This document shows positions 12,201-21,511 of a stretch of 64,000 nucleotides of DNA, piece by piece. Below the pieces are notes generated by a model. The model saw nothing but the letters and a program-made list of their open reading frames with translations, did no database searches and was not told where the DNA came from. The DNA is from Anthopleura xanthogrammica (Eukaryota; Cnidaria; Anthozoa; Actiniaria; Actiniidae): NCBI GenBank assembly GCA_964019055.1, contig OZ025208.1, positions 15,134,097 through 15,198,096 of the forward strand, read 5' to 3'. The translations under genes were made by a program, and so were the position numbers. Positions within the stretch are counted from its first letter, which is position 1; every line of letters starts with the position of its first letter.

Positions 12201-15200
12201 ATCGAACCCGATACAACCTCTGGGCTTATCTAAGTCAGGGCACGGCTAACTCACAGATTGAACCCGAAACAACCTCTGGGCTTATCTAAGTCAGGGCACG
12301 GCTAACTCACAGATCGAACCCGAAACAACCTCTGGGCTTATCTAAGTCAGGGCATGGCTAACTCACAGATTGAACCCGAAACAACCTCTGGGCTGATCTA
12401 AGTCAGGGCATGGCTAACTCACAGATCGAATTAGAATTTAGCTTGTTAGGTTTCGCTAAGGGAGGAAAACCGGAGAACCCGGAGAAAATCCCTTAAATCA
12501 AAGGGATAATTACAAACTGTACTAACAAGCCCAGGAATCGATCCCGAGATCCCAGAGGTGAGAAACGATACCGACTACCGTCACATTACCCGCTTTGAGT
12601 CCCAATATCAGTTGCTCTCTCTGAATTTTTTGTAGATGGCTTTGTTTGTTAATTACGATCAAATGAAGGAAAAAGCGCTGGATATACTCATGGGTAATAA
12701 AGAAAAAAAGAAAAAGAAAAATCCATCCTCACAGCAGCCTTCTCTTGATTCGAGGTAAGACTGTTGTACAACACTGGATGGTGGATAGGGAAAAAGAGAG
12801 GTATTAGGCTGTGGTTTTACTCGTATATAGGGTGTGCCTCAAGGATCTAGTTTAGGACCTCTTAGCAACCAAATGTTGATATTATGTGCGATTGTTGTAC
12901 AACACTAGTATAATCGGGGAGGACAGAGGATCAGATTGAAATAGAATATAGTCTAGTATGAGGCTGTTGTCGTTTTACTCTTATATGGGGTGTGCCTCAA
13001 GGATCTAATTCAGGACCTCTCAGTAACCAAATGTTGATATTATGTGCGATTGTTGTACAACACTGGTATAATAGGGGAGGACAGAGGATCAGATTGAAAT
13101 AGAATATAGGCTTATATGAGGCTGTCGTTTCACTCGTATATGGGGTGTGCCTCAAGGATCTAGTTTAGGACCTCTCAGCAACAAAATATTGATACTATGT
13201 GGCTTTTATTAGTAGTTTTTCACATAGAAGAACCAGGTGATCTGGAATCTAGGCGCGCAATGCATTGTTTGTCACAGCAAAAATTTCCAAGTGTTTTCTA
13301 TTATCTCTTGTCAAAATGAAATATTTTCTATCAATAACGACGAAATATCCTCTTTCTAAAAGGTATTTGGCGATTCTTTGCACGGATGAGTTTTATTTTA
13401 TTTATTTACGAGCAAAATCTGTTATAAATCGAGCCGAAAACCTGGAACTAGGAAACAGTGAGCTACAAACAAAATGTCCGCTGATTGGCTAATTCCTTCG
13501 GCCTGAGAGAAGCGAGATCACCTGGAATAGTTGTACAAAAGATCCTAAACTGAATGACTAGAATGTCTCTCAGGTATTAACTGAGTCCGTCCTTGACATA
13601 TTTACTTTTTGGTCTTTAGGGAAGACGTTCCGAGATCATCGACACCAGGTACTGGAATTTTCTTAATTACTGTCTTTTTACAGTATATGACAAGCTGCAA
13701 TAAACCTGAAAAAAACAAGAATTTTCTTCAATCTTGGGGAGGGTAGGGAGGGGTCGAGTAGGATAGAGGTTGACATACTTACAGTTCACCATGAATCTTT
13801 GGGAGGGTAGGGAGGGGTCGAGTAGGATAGAGGTTGATATACTTACAGTTCACCATGAATCTTTGGGAGGGTAGGGAGGGGTCGAGTAGGATAAAGGTTG
13901 ACATACTTACAGTTCACCATGAATCTTTGGGAGGGTAGGGAGGGGTCGAGTAGGATAGAGGTTGACATACTTACAGTTCACCATGAATCTTGGGGGGGTA
14001 GGGAGGGGTCGAGTAGGATAGAGGTTGACATACCTACAGTTCACCATGAATCATGAAAGATGGTAATACGGGTGGCGTGCGTAAAACAAACGCAATTTAT
14101 TGTGTTTATTTTGTTAATTTAAAAACATTCAGATAGCTGATCACAAGTTTTGTATCATGAACATTTTTTAAGCTGATTGGCCGACACATCTGTAAGATAA
14201 ACGATCCTGATTGGTTAATTCCTATCTAAATTCAAATTTTTTCGGTAGATCTGTCTGAGATTGATGAGTCCAAGTCAGCGACAAGTCCAAACCAGAGCCT
14301 CTCGATGATCGAGGCTTTGAATTTGTCCACCGTCGAAGTGACGCAGACTTCAAATCTCGATCAAAAATCTGATGTTGAAACAGATGAAGAACCAGATAGC
14401 CCACAAGGAACAGAAGAACTCTCTCCTGACGGGGCCCTGTTATTATCTCCCGTCCTGTCACCTACTACAAGTCAGTCTGATGACGCTTCTGATAAAGATC
14501 CATATTCTCCTGAACCTAATTCTTCAATTACCGACATATTTAGTAATGCAAATATTGATATGGATCAGGAAAATTCACCAGAGACGTCCTCGGAGGAAGA
14601 AACACCCGCAGAGCAGTCCATAACAGATGTTTTTAATGATACACCAACTGACGTCACGATTGACGTCACCATGGCGACGTCATCTGAATGTGATACGTCA
14701 CAGGATAGGCCTATGGTAGTTGGGCAGGAGTCCAACCTCTCAACGATTTCTTTTGAATCTACGATGTCAAAGGTTTGTGCATTGTAACACAGGGAACCCA
14801 ATTGAGATAATGGTAGAGTTGGTCTTGCAATGTTTTTCTTCCCTCCCCTTTCCTTTCCTTGTCTTACCTTCCATACCCTTCCCTTTACTCTCTTTCCATT
14901 CTATTCTCATTTTACGTGGTTAATCGATCGGACCTTCATTGCGTTGATAGGACACAGACGATGACATAGTGAAGGTTGCCATGGAATCACCTGGCCTGTG
15001 GTGTAATATCACGTGCTATGAACGTGACATATCACGTGGTGAGTTCCGAGTGGACCGTCCCGTCATTATTGTCGATGGTTCAAGCAATGCTTTTGATGTT
15101 ACGAGGTAAGCTACTGGAAATAAGAAAATAAAAATGGTTTTTTTTTAAAAGAAAGGAAATGTACATTTCTGTGCTGTCGTGTTAGGGCGTTGTCGGGGTC

Positions 15201-18200
15201 CAAGAGAAAGGTAATAGGTACACAAGAAGTACTGGGTTTGGTTCTAGATAGCTGAAGATATCATTATCATCATCATCATATTTATACATGCATATCATTG
15301 ATAACATTAATGATATCTTATGATTCAGGATAGGTGTTGGGTCGATGCCTATGACACCAGGGGACAACAAGGTGGAAAAAGTAAGACGTTGTGTTGGCAA
15401 GGTATGATATAGAAATGGTTTTATTAGTATATCTATTTGATATGATACTCCGGAGCCCATTACTAGGAGCAGCGAATCAGGGGAAGGGTCTGCTGGTGAG
15501 CAAACAAGCATAAAAATGCTCAACGTCTTTACATCATAAAGCATATCACGAGGAAAAAATTGCATTTTGAGAACGTTTTTGGTCATGATATTGGTTATCC
15601 ATGAAAAGTTCTTTAGAATAAGGGAAATCCAAATTTTTTTGCCAACCAGCAGTCACATGATTATTTACTGTATGTTATTCAGTGATATTTCTAGTAATGG
15701 GCAAAGTCCTAATCTGGCAATTTGCTGACCCACAGACCACGATGGGAGATGGACACGCCTGTTAATGTGCCCATTTTATTGTTTTGCTGTAACTTTATTT
15801 ATAACCATTTGCTTTAATACCAAAGGGAATCAAGCTAACAATGGATGAAGATGGCAACATGTGGGTCAAAAGGTGCAGCAAGAATAATGTGTTTATCAAG
15901 GTAAGTCATGTTCAACCAATCCAAGGTTTGTTTCTCTTTTTTATTCTTTGTTATTTTCATTATCTACAGTGATACCTCTAATAAGACACCCTTTATTAAA
16001 GGGACAGCTTGCTACACGGTCGAGAAATTGGAGCAGACACCCTTCATTAAGTGTACACCAGACAAGGTCCTGAAGGTGTCCACATAATAGAAGTATCACT
16101 GTATTTACTGTAAAACAAACCTCTATTCAGTGGACACTCTTTATTAAGCACACACCAGGTAAGGTCCTGAAGGTGTCCACATAATAGAGGTATCACTGTA
16201 TTTACTGTAAAACTAACCTCTATTCAGCAGACACCCTCTATTAAGTGTACACCAGGCAAGGTCCTGAAGGTGTCCACATAATAGAGGTATCACTGTATTT
16301 ACTGTAAAACAAACCTCTATTCAGCAGACACCCTCTATTAAGTGTACACCAGACAAGGTCCTGAAAGTGTCCGCTTAATAGAGGTATCACTGTATTTACT
16401 GTAAAACAAACCTCTATACAGCAGACACCCTCTACTAAGTGGACACCAGACAAAGTCCTGAAGGTGTCCGCTTAATAGAGGTATCACTGTATTTACTGTA
16501 AAACAAACCTCTATACAGCAGACACCCTCTACTAAGTGGACACCAGACAAGGTCCTGAAAGTGTCCGCTTAATAGAGGTATCACTGTATTTACTGTAAAA
16601 CAAACCTCTATTCATCAGACACCCTCTATTAAGTGGACGCCAGGCAAGGTCCTGAAGGTGTCCACATAATAGAGGTATCACTGTATTTACTGTAAAACAA
16701 ACCTCTATTCATCAGACACCCTCTATTAAGTGGACGCCAGGCAAGGTCCTGAAGGTGTCCACATAATTGAGGTATCACTGTATTTACTGTAAAACAAACC
16801 TCTATACAGCAGACACCCTCTATTAAGTGGACGCCAGGCAAGGTCCTGAAGGTGTCCACATAATTGAGGTATCACTGTATTTACTGTAAAACAAACCTCT
16901 ATACAGCAGACACCCTCTACTAAGTGGACACCAGCAAGGTCCCGAAGAAATAAATAAAATTCAACGTTTCCTTCTCTTAGGGGCATCATTTATCTCCTGA
17001 AGTTGTAGCAGTAAAGGGAGTACTGCCCAAGGGACAGCTTTTCAAGGTACATAGAATTGGACATGATGAAAGAAGTCAAAATATTTGATGTGCTTTGATG
17101 TGTTGTTGGCCTTTTGAGAAAGGCCGAAATATTCAAATTAAAAAATGACAAATATTCTCGTATTTCTGTTTATTATCAAAATATTTCCCATTAAAAAAAT
17201 CTTTAGAATATTCCTGTGCCGTCAATGTCCATAATGCTAAAATGAAGGAAAAAGAGATTGAAAACTGACTTGAAAAATGATAAAATGAAATGTCTAAATT
17301 TTCGGGCGCCAACTGCGACCTTCATCAGAGACAGACTAAAGTTCTGCCATTTCAGCTTATCTATCGTCCCTTGGGGTTGTGTATCAACGTGGGAATGGTT
17401 TTCGTTCATTGACACTGTTCATGTCTAAAGTTGAGTGTAGGGAGTGTAGTATTTTCTTTTTAGAAAACGAATATTGTGTCACCATTTTTCTACATTTTTA
17501 CGGTTTGTGTCCCATGATGTCTAAATGCGCAAACCTTACATTCATGCAGTCATTAGTTACTGCTATATTTCTAATACCAACTTTTTATCTTAGATTTTTG
17601 ACTTCGAATCATTTGCTGATTACATCAATTACGAGTGTGACCCAAAACGCTACGAACCAGGGAAGAGTGAGGAACTATTGGCGTCCACCAAGGTGTGCAT
17701 CTGTTTTGTTAAAGACGCCGATCAAGACACTGATGTACCTTGCTGGATTGAGGTAGAAATGGCGGAACCAAGTCGTCTGACAAAAGGTAATAGAGTGATT
17801 TAGCATCAAGACGTGAACGTTAAAAACGACGACACAGCGCATTTTTTTTTTCGTGCGCGCCGTCCTCAACGTGGTTGACGTCCTCGACAGGACGTGGAAA
17901 AAGCTGAAAATGTCTATAAATGAACAAGGGCCGACTGTTAACCACACTTGTTAGTGTACGCTGTGTTTCACGGTTGTCGTGCATCGTGACTCGCGCTGGG
18001 TGCAGGAGACAACGAGGCGAGGTACAGACAGTACAGAACTTAAATATACAGTGCGATTCACGATGTACGACAGACAGGGTACAGATCGAACTGGCGACGT
18101 ACCCTGGACAAAGCGCGCAGGATTAAAACAAATTTTAAGTGTCTGTAAACATGATACTCGGCAAACGGCACACTGTGCGCAAAGGTACGACTCATTCAGT

Positions 18201-18958
18201 CAAAATTCTCGGGCGCAACACGGCACGGCACGGTATCTTAAGTTTTGATTCAGTAAAACAAATTACAGCTTTAAATAGAGTGTTTTGATTTATGTACAGT
18301 CGCACTGGAACTTGCCAAGGAGATGCGCAGACATGAACGAGAAAAACGTGGTGATCGAACTCCGCCCATCCTACGAGCAAAAATCGGAAAATCTCGGCAA
18401 GTCATTACGGTGGAAACGTGGGAGAAGAGAGTTCGTCCACGATACTACATCGATTCATTTAAGTACAGACGAAGAGGATGGGCTCGCAAGAAAGTCTCTG
18501 TGAACCCTTTTGATTTTGGCATTCAAAGTCATTTGGAAAAATCAAAGGCTGAAAATCCCAGACTGAGAACGCAGTCTTCGCCGGAAGAATTGGAAAGTGG
18601 TACACGTAATGACGAACTTGGGGCAGAAGATGGATCAGATGACGTCTTTGAGGCTTCAGGTGATCAGCTTTCTGCGCTGAAAGTAGGAACGGAGGATGAC
18701 AGCTTGATTAGCAGTGAAAGTACCTCTAAGTCAAATATATTCAACAGGGCAAACACAGAGGGACAGATTCTTAGCCAAGGCAAGACAGTCGAGGTCGGTG
18801 CTGGTGTAGGTACCTCCAAATCAAAGCTCAGCAGAGCAAACACAGAGGGGCAGATTCTAAGCCAAGGCAAGACAGTGGAGAAAGAAAAGAAAGTATGGGC
18901 AAAAGAGATAGCTTCAAAAGAAACTAAGAAAAAAGGAAGGGCTAAAACTACATCATGA
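298..18958 (+). CDS. Unconventional myosin with C-terminal MH2 (SMAD-like) domain, 3' part, 28 exons
   Basis: This is an actin-based motor whose 5' end (P-loop, switch I) lies left of the window. Coding exons: 298-392, 1092-1194, 1573-1690, 2435-2506, 2978-3119, 3504-3642, 3915-3995, 4367-4534, 4939-5014, 5433-5514, 6081-6128, 6768-6797, 7575-7668, 8102-8157, 8716-8865, 9804-9915, 10508-10589, 11348-11439, 11517-11603, 12636-12754, 13620-13648, 14249-14772, 14951-15105, 15329-15401, 15826-15900, 16981-17046, 17594-17786, 18300-18958. All borders are GT/AG and phases agree, giving 1239 visible residues. Numbering from the first visible residue, landmarks are NFHIFYQ near the start, switch II DQFGFE at 186-191, EQLCIN at 199-204, FVRCIRPN at 433-440, and one IQ-type neck motif ([14 protein letters not shown]) at 547-560. 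A Lys/Arg-rich loop 2 precedes FVRCIRPN. After the neck come a lysine-rich stretch, an acidic Ser/Pro-rich linker (659-833), an MH2 domain (~848-1030) and a basic tail carrying a duplicated 16-residue motif. Parts of the motor recall class III, but the class is not settled. Exons 6 and 7 are separated by a CTTGTC repeat. Confidence 0.93.
1721..2105 (-). repeat. tRNA-derived SINE with 4-unit 57-bp tandem array at its 3' end
   Basis: On the minus strand, the head contains a Pol III A-box-like stretch (GTAGCGTAGTGGTAGAGC) and a B-box-like GGTTCCACTCC, followed by the AT-rich body. On the plus strand the left part (1721-1960) is four units containing acaacctctgggctgatc and gctaactcacagatc. It is intronic in the myosin gene. 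Confidence 0.8.
2186..2363. repeat. Palindromic MITE with AATAGACC ends (family B, copy 1)
   Basis: The ends read aatagaccattttcgagatg and catctcgaaaatggtctatt. The interior is also inverted, with gcaggcgcagg against cctgcgcctgc-like arms. The short outer motif AATAGACC recurs at 41484 and 44639. Confidence 0.75.
3168..3420 (+). repeat. SINE family 2 copy
   Basis: A degenerate tRNA-like head is followed by a body (tttttctccgggttctctgg, ccctccgcaaaaaccag) and a tail reading gaatgtagtggtagtga. The same tail occurs inverted at 10980-11130, and part of it at 8262-8310. It lies in the myosin intron 3120-3503. Confidence 0.6.
3657..3732 (+). repeat. (CCTTGT)n hexanucleotide microsatellite
   Basis: About twelve copies of the hexamer start a few bases after the 5' splice site of the exon ending at 3642. 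Confidence 0.9.
4033..4225 (+). repeat. Imperfect (TTG/CTG)n triplet repeat
   Basis: Degenerate TTGCTG/TTGTTG triplets fill the intron before the exon at 4367. Leucine and cysteine runs in all frames are translation artefacts of this repeat. Confidence 0.8.
5088..5330 (+). repeat. Imperfect (ACA)n / ACATCACCA minisatellite
   Basis: Runs of ACA triplets are punctuated by ATCACC at intervals, all within one myosin intron. Threonine-rich and valine-rich open frames here are not supported as genes. Confidence 0.85.
5702..5880 (+). repeat. Tandem duplication, ~96-bp period, two copies
   Basis: Both copies carry acggtactgacttacagcac and cattgaaatggcttc. The start positions of the gtggga motif are 96 bases apart. 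Intronic. Confidence 0.75.
6163..6650 (-). repeat. SINE (5'-truncated) with ~6-unit 57-bp array
   Basis: Tandem units cover 6163-6508. The adjoining body (gcggagggaggaaaaacgg, ctcgaatcaagggagag) is in minus orientation, and the tRNA head is degraded. Confidence 0.75.
6900..7068. repeat. Inverted-repeat element (AAAACGTTTGCGCATGCG arms)
   Basis: The left arm gaaaaacgtttgcgcatgcg at ~6903 mirrors catgcgcagacgtttttc near 7045-7062. The interior is unrelated. It is probably a MITE in a myosin intron. Confidence 0.55.
7388..7463. repeat. Short palindrome with GCCGCCATGTTGGA arms
   Basis: gccgccatgttgga is followed about 50 bases later by its complement, tccaacatggcggc. It could form a hairpin in the transcript, and is probably a small MITE. 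Confidence 0.6.
8262..8312 (-). repeat. Fragment of SINE family 2
   Basis: The stretch with cactcaactcacatgttg resembles the 3' part of the family-2 SINE (compare 11015-11040). Only the tail remains. Confidence 0.4.
8358..8620 (+). repeat. (CACGGTCA)-type minisatellite
   Basis: Variable units built on cacggtcacg / acaacacggtca are repeated about 20 times. An open frame across it is an artefact. Confidence 0.8.
8887..9071. repeat. Palindromic MITE (TGTTTACATAGC arms)
   Basis: Left arm with gtttacatagcctgatataa and agtttgggagaagtc; right arm with gacttctcccaaacttt and atcatgctatgtaaaca. The outer AAATAGAAAA/TTTTCTATTT motifs also match. A further half copy follows at about 9094-9120. Confidence 0.75.
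9240..9668 (+). repeat. SINE family 1, plus orientation, split by an internal insertion
   Basis: Head 9240-9330 (gggtagtgcatttgcc A-box region, tcgggttcgatttccgg B box) and body to about 9415, which ends with the first bases of the tandem unit (cgatctgtga). The rest of one unit resumes at 9605 (agctgtgccctgactttgat). Bases 9416-9604 between them are AT-rich and unrelated, so they look like a later insertion. Confidence 0.65.
9975..10470 (+). repeat. (CAGA/TAGA)n compound minisatellite
   Basis: A composite of gacagacagatagata and ccagacaaatagccagccagg units. Three long overlapping minus-strand frames rich in Cys/Leu/Ser are translation artefacts. It lies in the myosin intron between 9915 and 10508. 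Confidence 0.85.
10715..10945. repeat. MITE with TTTATCCCACACCATAGAAAATAC arms (copy 1)
   Basis: tttatcccacaccatag mirrors ctatgatgtgggataaa (10715-10845). It is followed by half of a second inverted repeat (gtataccgtggaatatacc). A more complete copy lies at 30345-30652. Confidence 0.7.
10980..11190 (-). repeat. SINE family 2 copy, minus orientation
   Basis: Inverted relative to 3168-3420: a tail with accactacattcac, a body with ggagggagaaaaactct, and a head reading gacttaaacccgc on this strand. Diverged. Confidence 0.55.
11748..12605 (-). repeat. tRNA-derived SINE with ~12-unit 56-bp tandem array
   Basis: The array at 11748-12430 has a regular 56-bp period. Units containing caacctctgggcttatctaa are nearly identical, with C/T variation (cagatcg versus cagattg). 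The SINE body follows at 12431-12600 (ggagaacccggagaaaatcc, ggaatcgatcccgagatccc). It occupies most of one myosin intron. Confidence 0.85.
12760..13203 (+). repeat. Three tandem copies (~155-165 bp) of a degenerate reverse-transcriptase fragment
   Basis: Each copy contains ggtgtgcctcaaggatct, which reads GVPQGS and continues SLGPL, a signature of LINE/retroelement reverse transcriptases, then ttgatattatgtg. Stops and substitutions prevent expression. The copies also share ttgttgtacaacactgg. Confidence 0.65.
13233..13525. repeat. MITE with CCAGGTGATCT ends (copy 1)
   Basis: Ends ccaggtgatct and agatcacctgg. The interior (gaaaacctggaactagg, gagctacaaacaaaa, gctgattgg) recurs in inverted orientation at 34530-34795. 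Confidence 0.75.
13732..14050 (+). repeat. 64-bp tandem repeat, 5 copies
   Basis: Units contain gggagggtagggaggggtcg and cttacagttcaccatgaatc. Spacing is 64, 64, 64 and 63 bases. Copies are nearly identical, suggesting recent expansion inside a myosin intron. Confidence 0.9.
16000..16945 (+). repeat. 97-bp tandem repeat, about 10 copies, abutting a splice acceptor
   Basis: Units carry gtatttactgtaaaacaaac, gacaccctctattaagtg and aaggtcctgaaggtgtcc. Spacing is 97 bases between the first two cacataatag motifs. It ends about 35 bases before the exon at 16981. A diverged single unit lies at 46740-46925 in the DIDO-like gene. Confidence 0.9.
17085..17345 (-). repeat. Probable transposon 3' end fragment
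   Basis: Contains, on the minus strand, tgatgaaggtcgcagttggc and cgcccgaaaatttag. Similar phrases occur near the 3' ends of some retroelements. The family is not identified, and this is from memory only. Confidence 0.3.
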
Positions 18959-19030
18959 AGAGGATAAAGTATAATCCCACAAACAGGAAATCAAAGATCT
19001 TTTGTTTATAGAGAAGTTAAACTATTAAGG

Positions 19031-19250
19031 TAATAGTCCCTTTCACATTTCCCTGCATCATCTTGAAAGGTAGCCGTGCCTTTGCATGGAAGCGAGACAT
19101 GAGGTGATTTGGCAATGATATAGACATGTGAATAATTGTCCAAGGTTTTTAAAAAAAGGTCTCTCTCATTGCAAGGTCACCTCATGTCTCGCTTCGATGC
19201 AAAGCCACCTTTCAAGATGGCGCAGGGAACTGTGAAGGAGAATACTATTA
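19031..19250. repeat. Near-palindromic MITE (family A, copy 2)
   Basis: Same arms as the element at 42-266. The outer ends read taatagtccctttcaca and tgtgaaggagaatactatta, so the inverted ends extend to about 17-20 bp. It lies just downstream of the myosin stop codon and may be within its 3' UTR. Confidence 0.75.
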
Positions 19251-19681
19251 GGTTACAGTCTATGTGGAGAAACAGGGACCACAGAACACCCTAACAAGTA
19301 GGGGGCTTAGTTTGGAATATAAAGTATACTAGTATCGTACCAAAAGACAAAACAGGGGGCTTAGATTTGAAAATTTAGTGGACATTAGCCCAGCCCCTGC
19401 CAATCCGAGGTTAGTGAGAAGTCTTGGTAGATAGTCTGAACATGTATTCACCATGGTCTAGTTTTCTATTCAAGTATTAGTCTAGGTAGGCACTACTAGA
19501 AAGGTACTACTAGTACTGTTTGTAACCGACACCCTTTTCTAGATATGGGTAAGATGAAAATAGTGGAACAAAATTAGGGACCCAATTTTATTGATTTAGG
19601 TGGTGGGTACCGGTAGACAACCCCTCCTCCACAGACACCTGTTGAAATGCTCGATACTGGGTGTCTGTAGTGACGTATGAA

Positions 19682-20815
19682 ATTACAAAGAGACTTGTTT
19701 ATTATGAAATAGAGCAATATATTTTTGTAGCAAAGCCATTATTACAATCACACTAATATAGAGGTATTGCATGAAAAAATACCAGATTTTATAGATACCC
19801 TGAAACAACCTCTGGGCTGATCTAAGTCAGGGCATGGCTAACTCACAGATTGAACCCTGAAACAACCTCTGGGCTGATCTAAGTCAGGGCATGGCTAACT
19901 CACAGATAGAACCCTGAAACAACCTCTGGGCTGATCTAAGTCAGGACATGGCTAACTCACAGATTGAACCCTGAAACAACCTCTGGGCTGATCTAAGTCA
20001 GGGCATGGCTAACTCACAGACCAAACCCTGAAACAACCTCTGGGCTGATCTAAGTCAGGGCATGGCTAACTCATAGATAGAACCCTGAAACAACCTCTGG
20101 GCTGATCTAAGTCAGGGCAAGGCTAACTCACAGATCAAACCCTGAAACAACCTCTGGGGTGATCTAAGTCATGGCACGGCTAACTTACAGATCGAACCCT
20201 GAAACAACCTCTTGGATGATCAAAGTCAGGGTATGGCTAACTCACAGATCAAACCCCTGAAACAACCTCTGGGCTGATCTAAGTCAGGGCAAGGCTAACT
20301 CACAGATCGAACCCTGAAACAACCTCTGGGGTGATCTAAGTCATGGCACGGCTAACTTACAGATCGAACCCTGAAACAACCTCTTGGATGATCAAAGTCA
20401 GGGTATGGCTAACTCACAGATCAAACCCCTGAAACAACCTCTGGGGTGATCTAAGTCATGGCACAGCTAACTTACAGATCGAACCCTGAAACAACCTCTG
20501 GGCTGATCTAAGTCAGGGTATGGCTAACTCACAGATCAAACCCCTGAAACAACCTCTGGGGTGATCTAAGTCATGGCACAGCTAACTCGCAGATCAAACC
20601 CCTGAAACAACCTCTGGGCTGCAAAGTCAGGGTATGGCTAACTCACAGATCGAACCCTGAAACAACCTCGGGGCTGCAAAGGCAGGGTATGGCTAACTCA
20701 CAGATCAAACCCCTGAAACAACCTCTGGGCTGCAAAGTCAGGGCATGGCTAACTCACTTAGCGTGTTAGGTTTTGTGGAGGGAGAAAAATCCTCAAATCA
20801 AGGGAGAGATAATAA
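19682..20815 (-). repeat. SINE with ~17-unit 57-bp array and 3' tail
   Basis: Tail 19682-19794 (aattacaaagagacttgttt ... ggtattgcatgaaaaaat), array 19795-20755 (57-bp period; later units drop bases), then a truncated SINE body to about 20815. The tail matches 29987-30113. It lies between the myosin stop and the LRR gene stop. Confidence 0.85.
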
Positions 20816-21511
20816 AAGCAAGACACTACTAAGCACTCATATGACCATAAGATTTTTAATTGATGCAATGAACACTCGTATACATAATATACAATATTAT
20901 GTAATGAGTTTAATTGTAAAATAACAGTTTTACTGCGTGAAATGTACTATTAAAATAATGAGTATAGGATATGGATGTATCTAATACATATTTCGTTTAA
21001 TTATGATATCATTTTAAACGACATCTCACGATTATAACACAAAATAATTAAACAACTCTAAGAGTTCGTGACTACTAGTAGACCCTAACCTCATGACGTT
21101 TCTTACCTAAACTACCACAATCCTTTTCAAAATCTCTTTTCATATTCAAATGTTAAAACTCGTTTGAGAATACCAAGACAATAGTGAAAATCAGATTAAC
21201 AAAAACGTTACCGAGAGGGATTTCTGGAAGTTTAGGTATAAAACGTCATCATGCTTGAGGCCTATAAATCATTCAATGAATACACTAGCTAGTAGATAAG
21301 AAAGCAGATAGAAGGCAACCACGATGGACATTTTGAAATCATCATCATTATCACCATCATGTATCATCATCATTAGCGCATATCAAATAAAATCAGCTGT
21401 GGCAAGAAAATATATCATATAGCATGTGAAGCTGGGGAAAATATTCGGAGCATTAAGGAAATTTGGTACCCTCGACATCAAAAATGAAATGGTCCATCCC
21501 TTAGCTAATGT
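20816..21511. other. AT-rich spacer between convergent genes
   Basis: No coding potential was seen. The spacer separates the 3' ends of the plus-strand myosin and minus-strand LRR gene, so it should contain the LRR gene 3' UTR. A short ATC/ATT-rich run lies near 21340-21375. Confidence 0.5.

Larger units (their letters stand above)
14951..18340 (+). other. MH2 domain encoded by exons 23-28 of the myosin
   Basis: Five exons and the start of a sixth encode a stretch that follows SMAD MH2 domains in order. It opens with [12 protein letters not shown] (SMADs: WCSIAYYE), then [22 protein letters not shown] (SMADs: RRHIGRGVRL), [25 protein letters not shown] (SMADs: PPGCNLKIFN..EFA), CICFVK and PCWIEVEM (SMADs: SFVKG...PCWIELHL). 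It ends in a helix with ALELAKEM. The length (about 180 residues) is normal for MH2. The loop between FVK and PCWIE, the L3 receptor-docking loop in SMADs, is shortened, and no C-terminal SSxS receptor-phosphorylation motif follows. The assignment is by eye against remembered SMAD2/3 features. An IRF-type or FHA relative is possible but fits less well. Confidence 0.88.

Noticed and set aside
11748..12430. CRISPR-like regular array
   Set aside because: Units are directly tandem with no unique spacers, and the sequence is part of a SINE in an animal genome.
14565..14801. Minus-strand frame opposite the acidic linker
   Set aside because: Shadow of the supported plus-strand exon 14249-14772.
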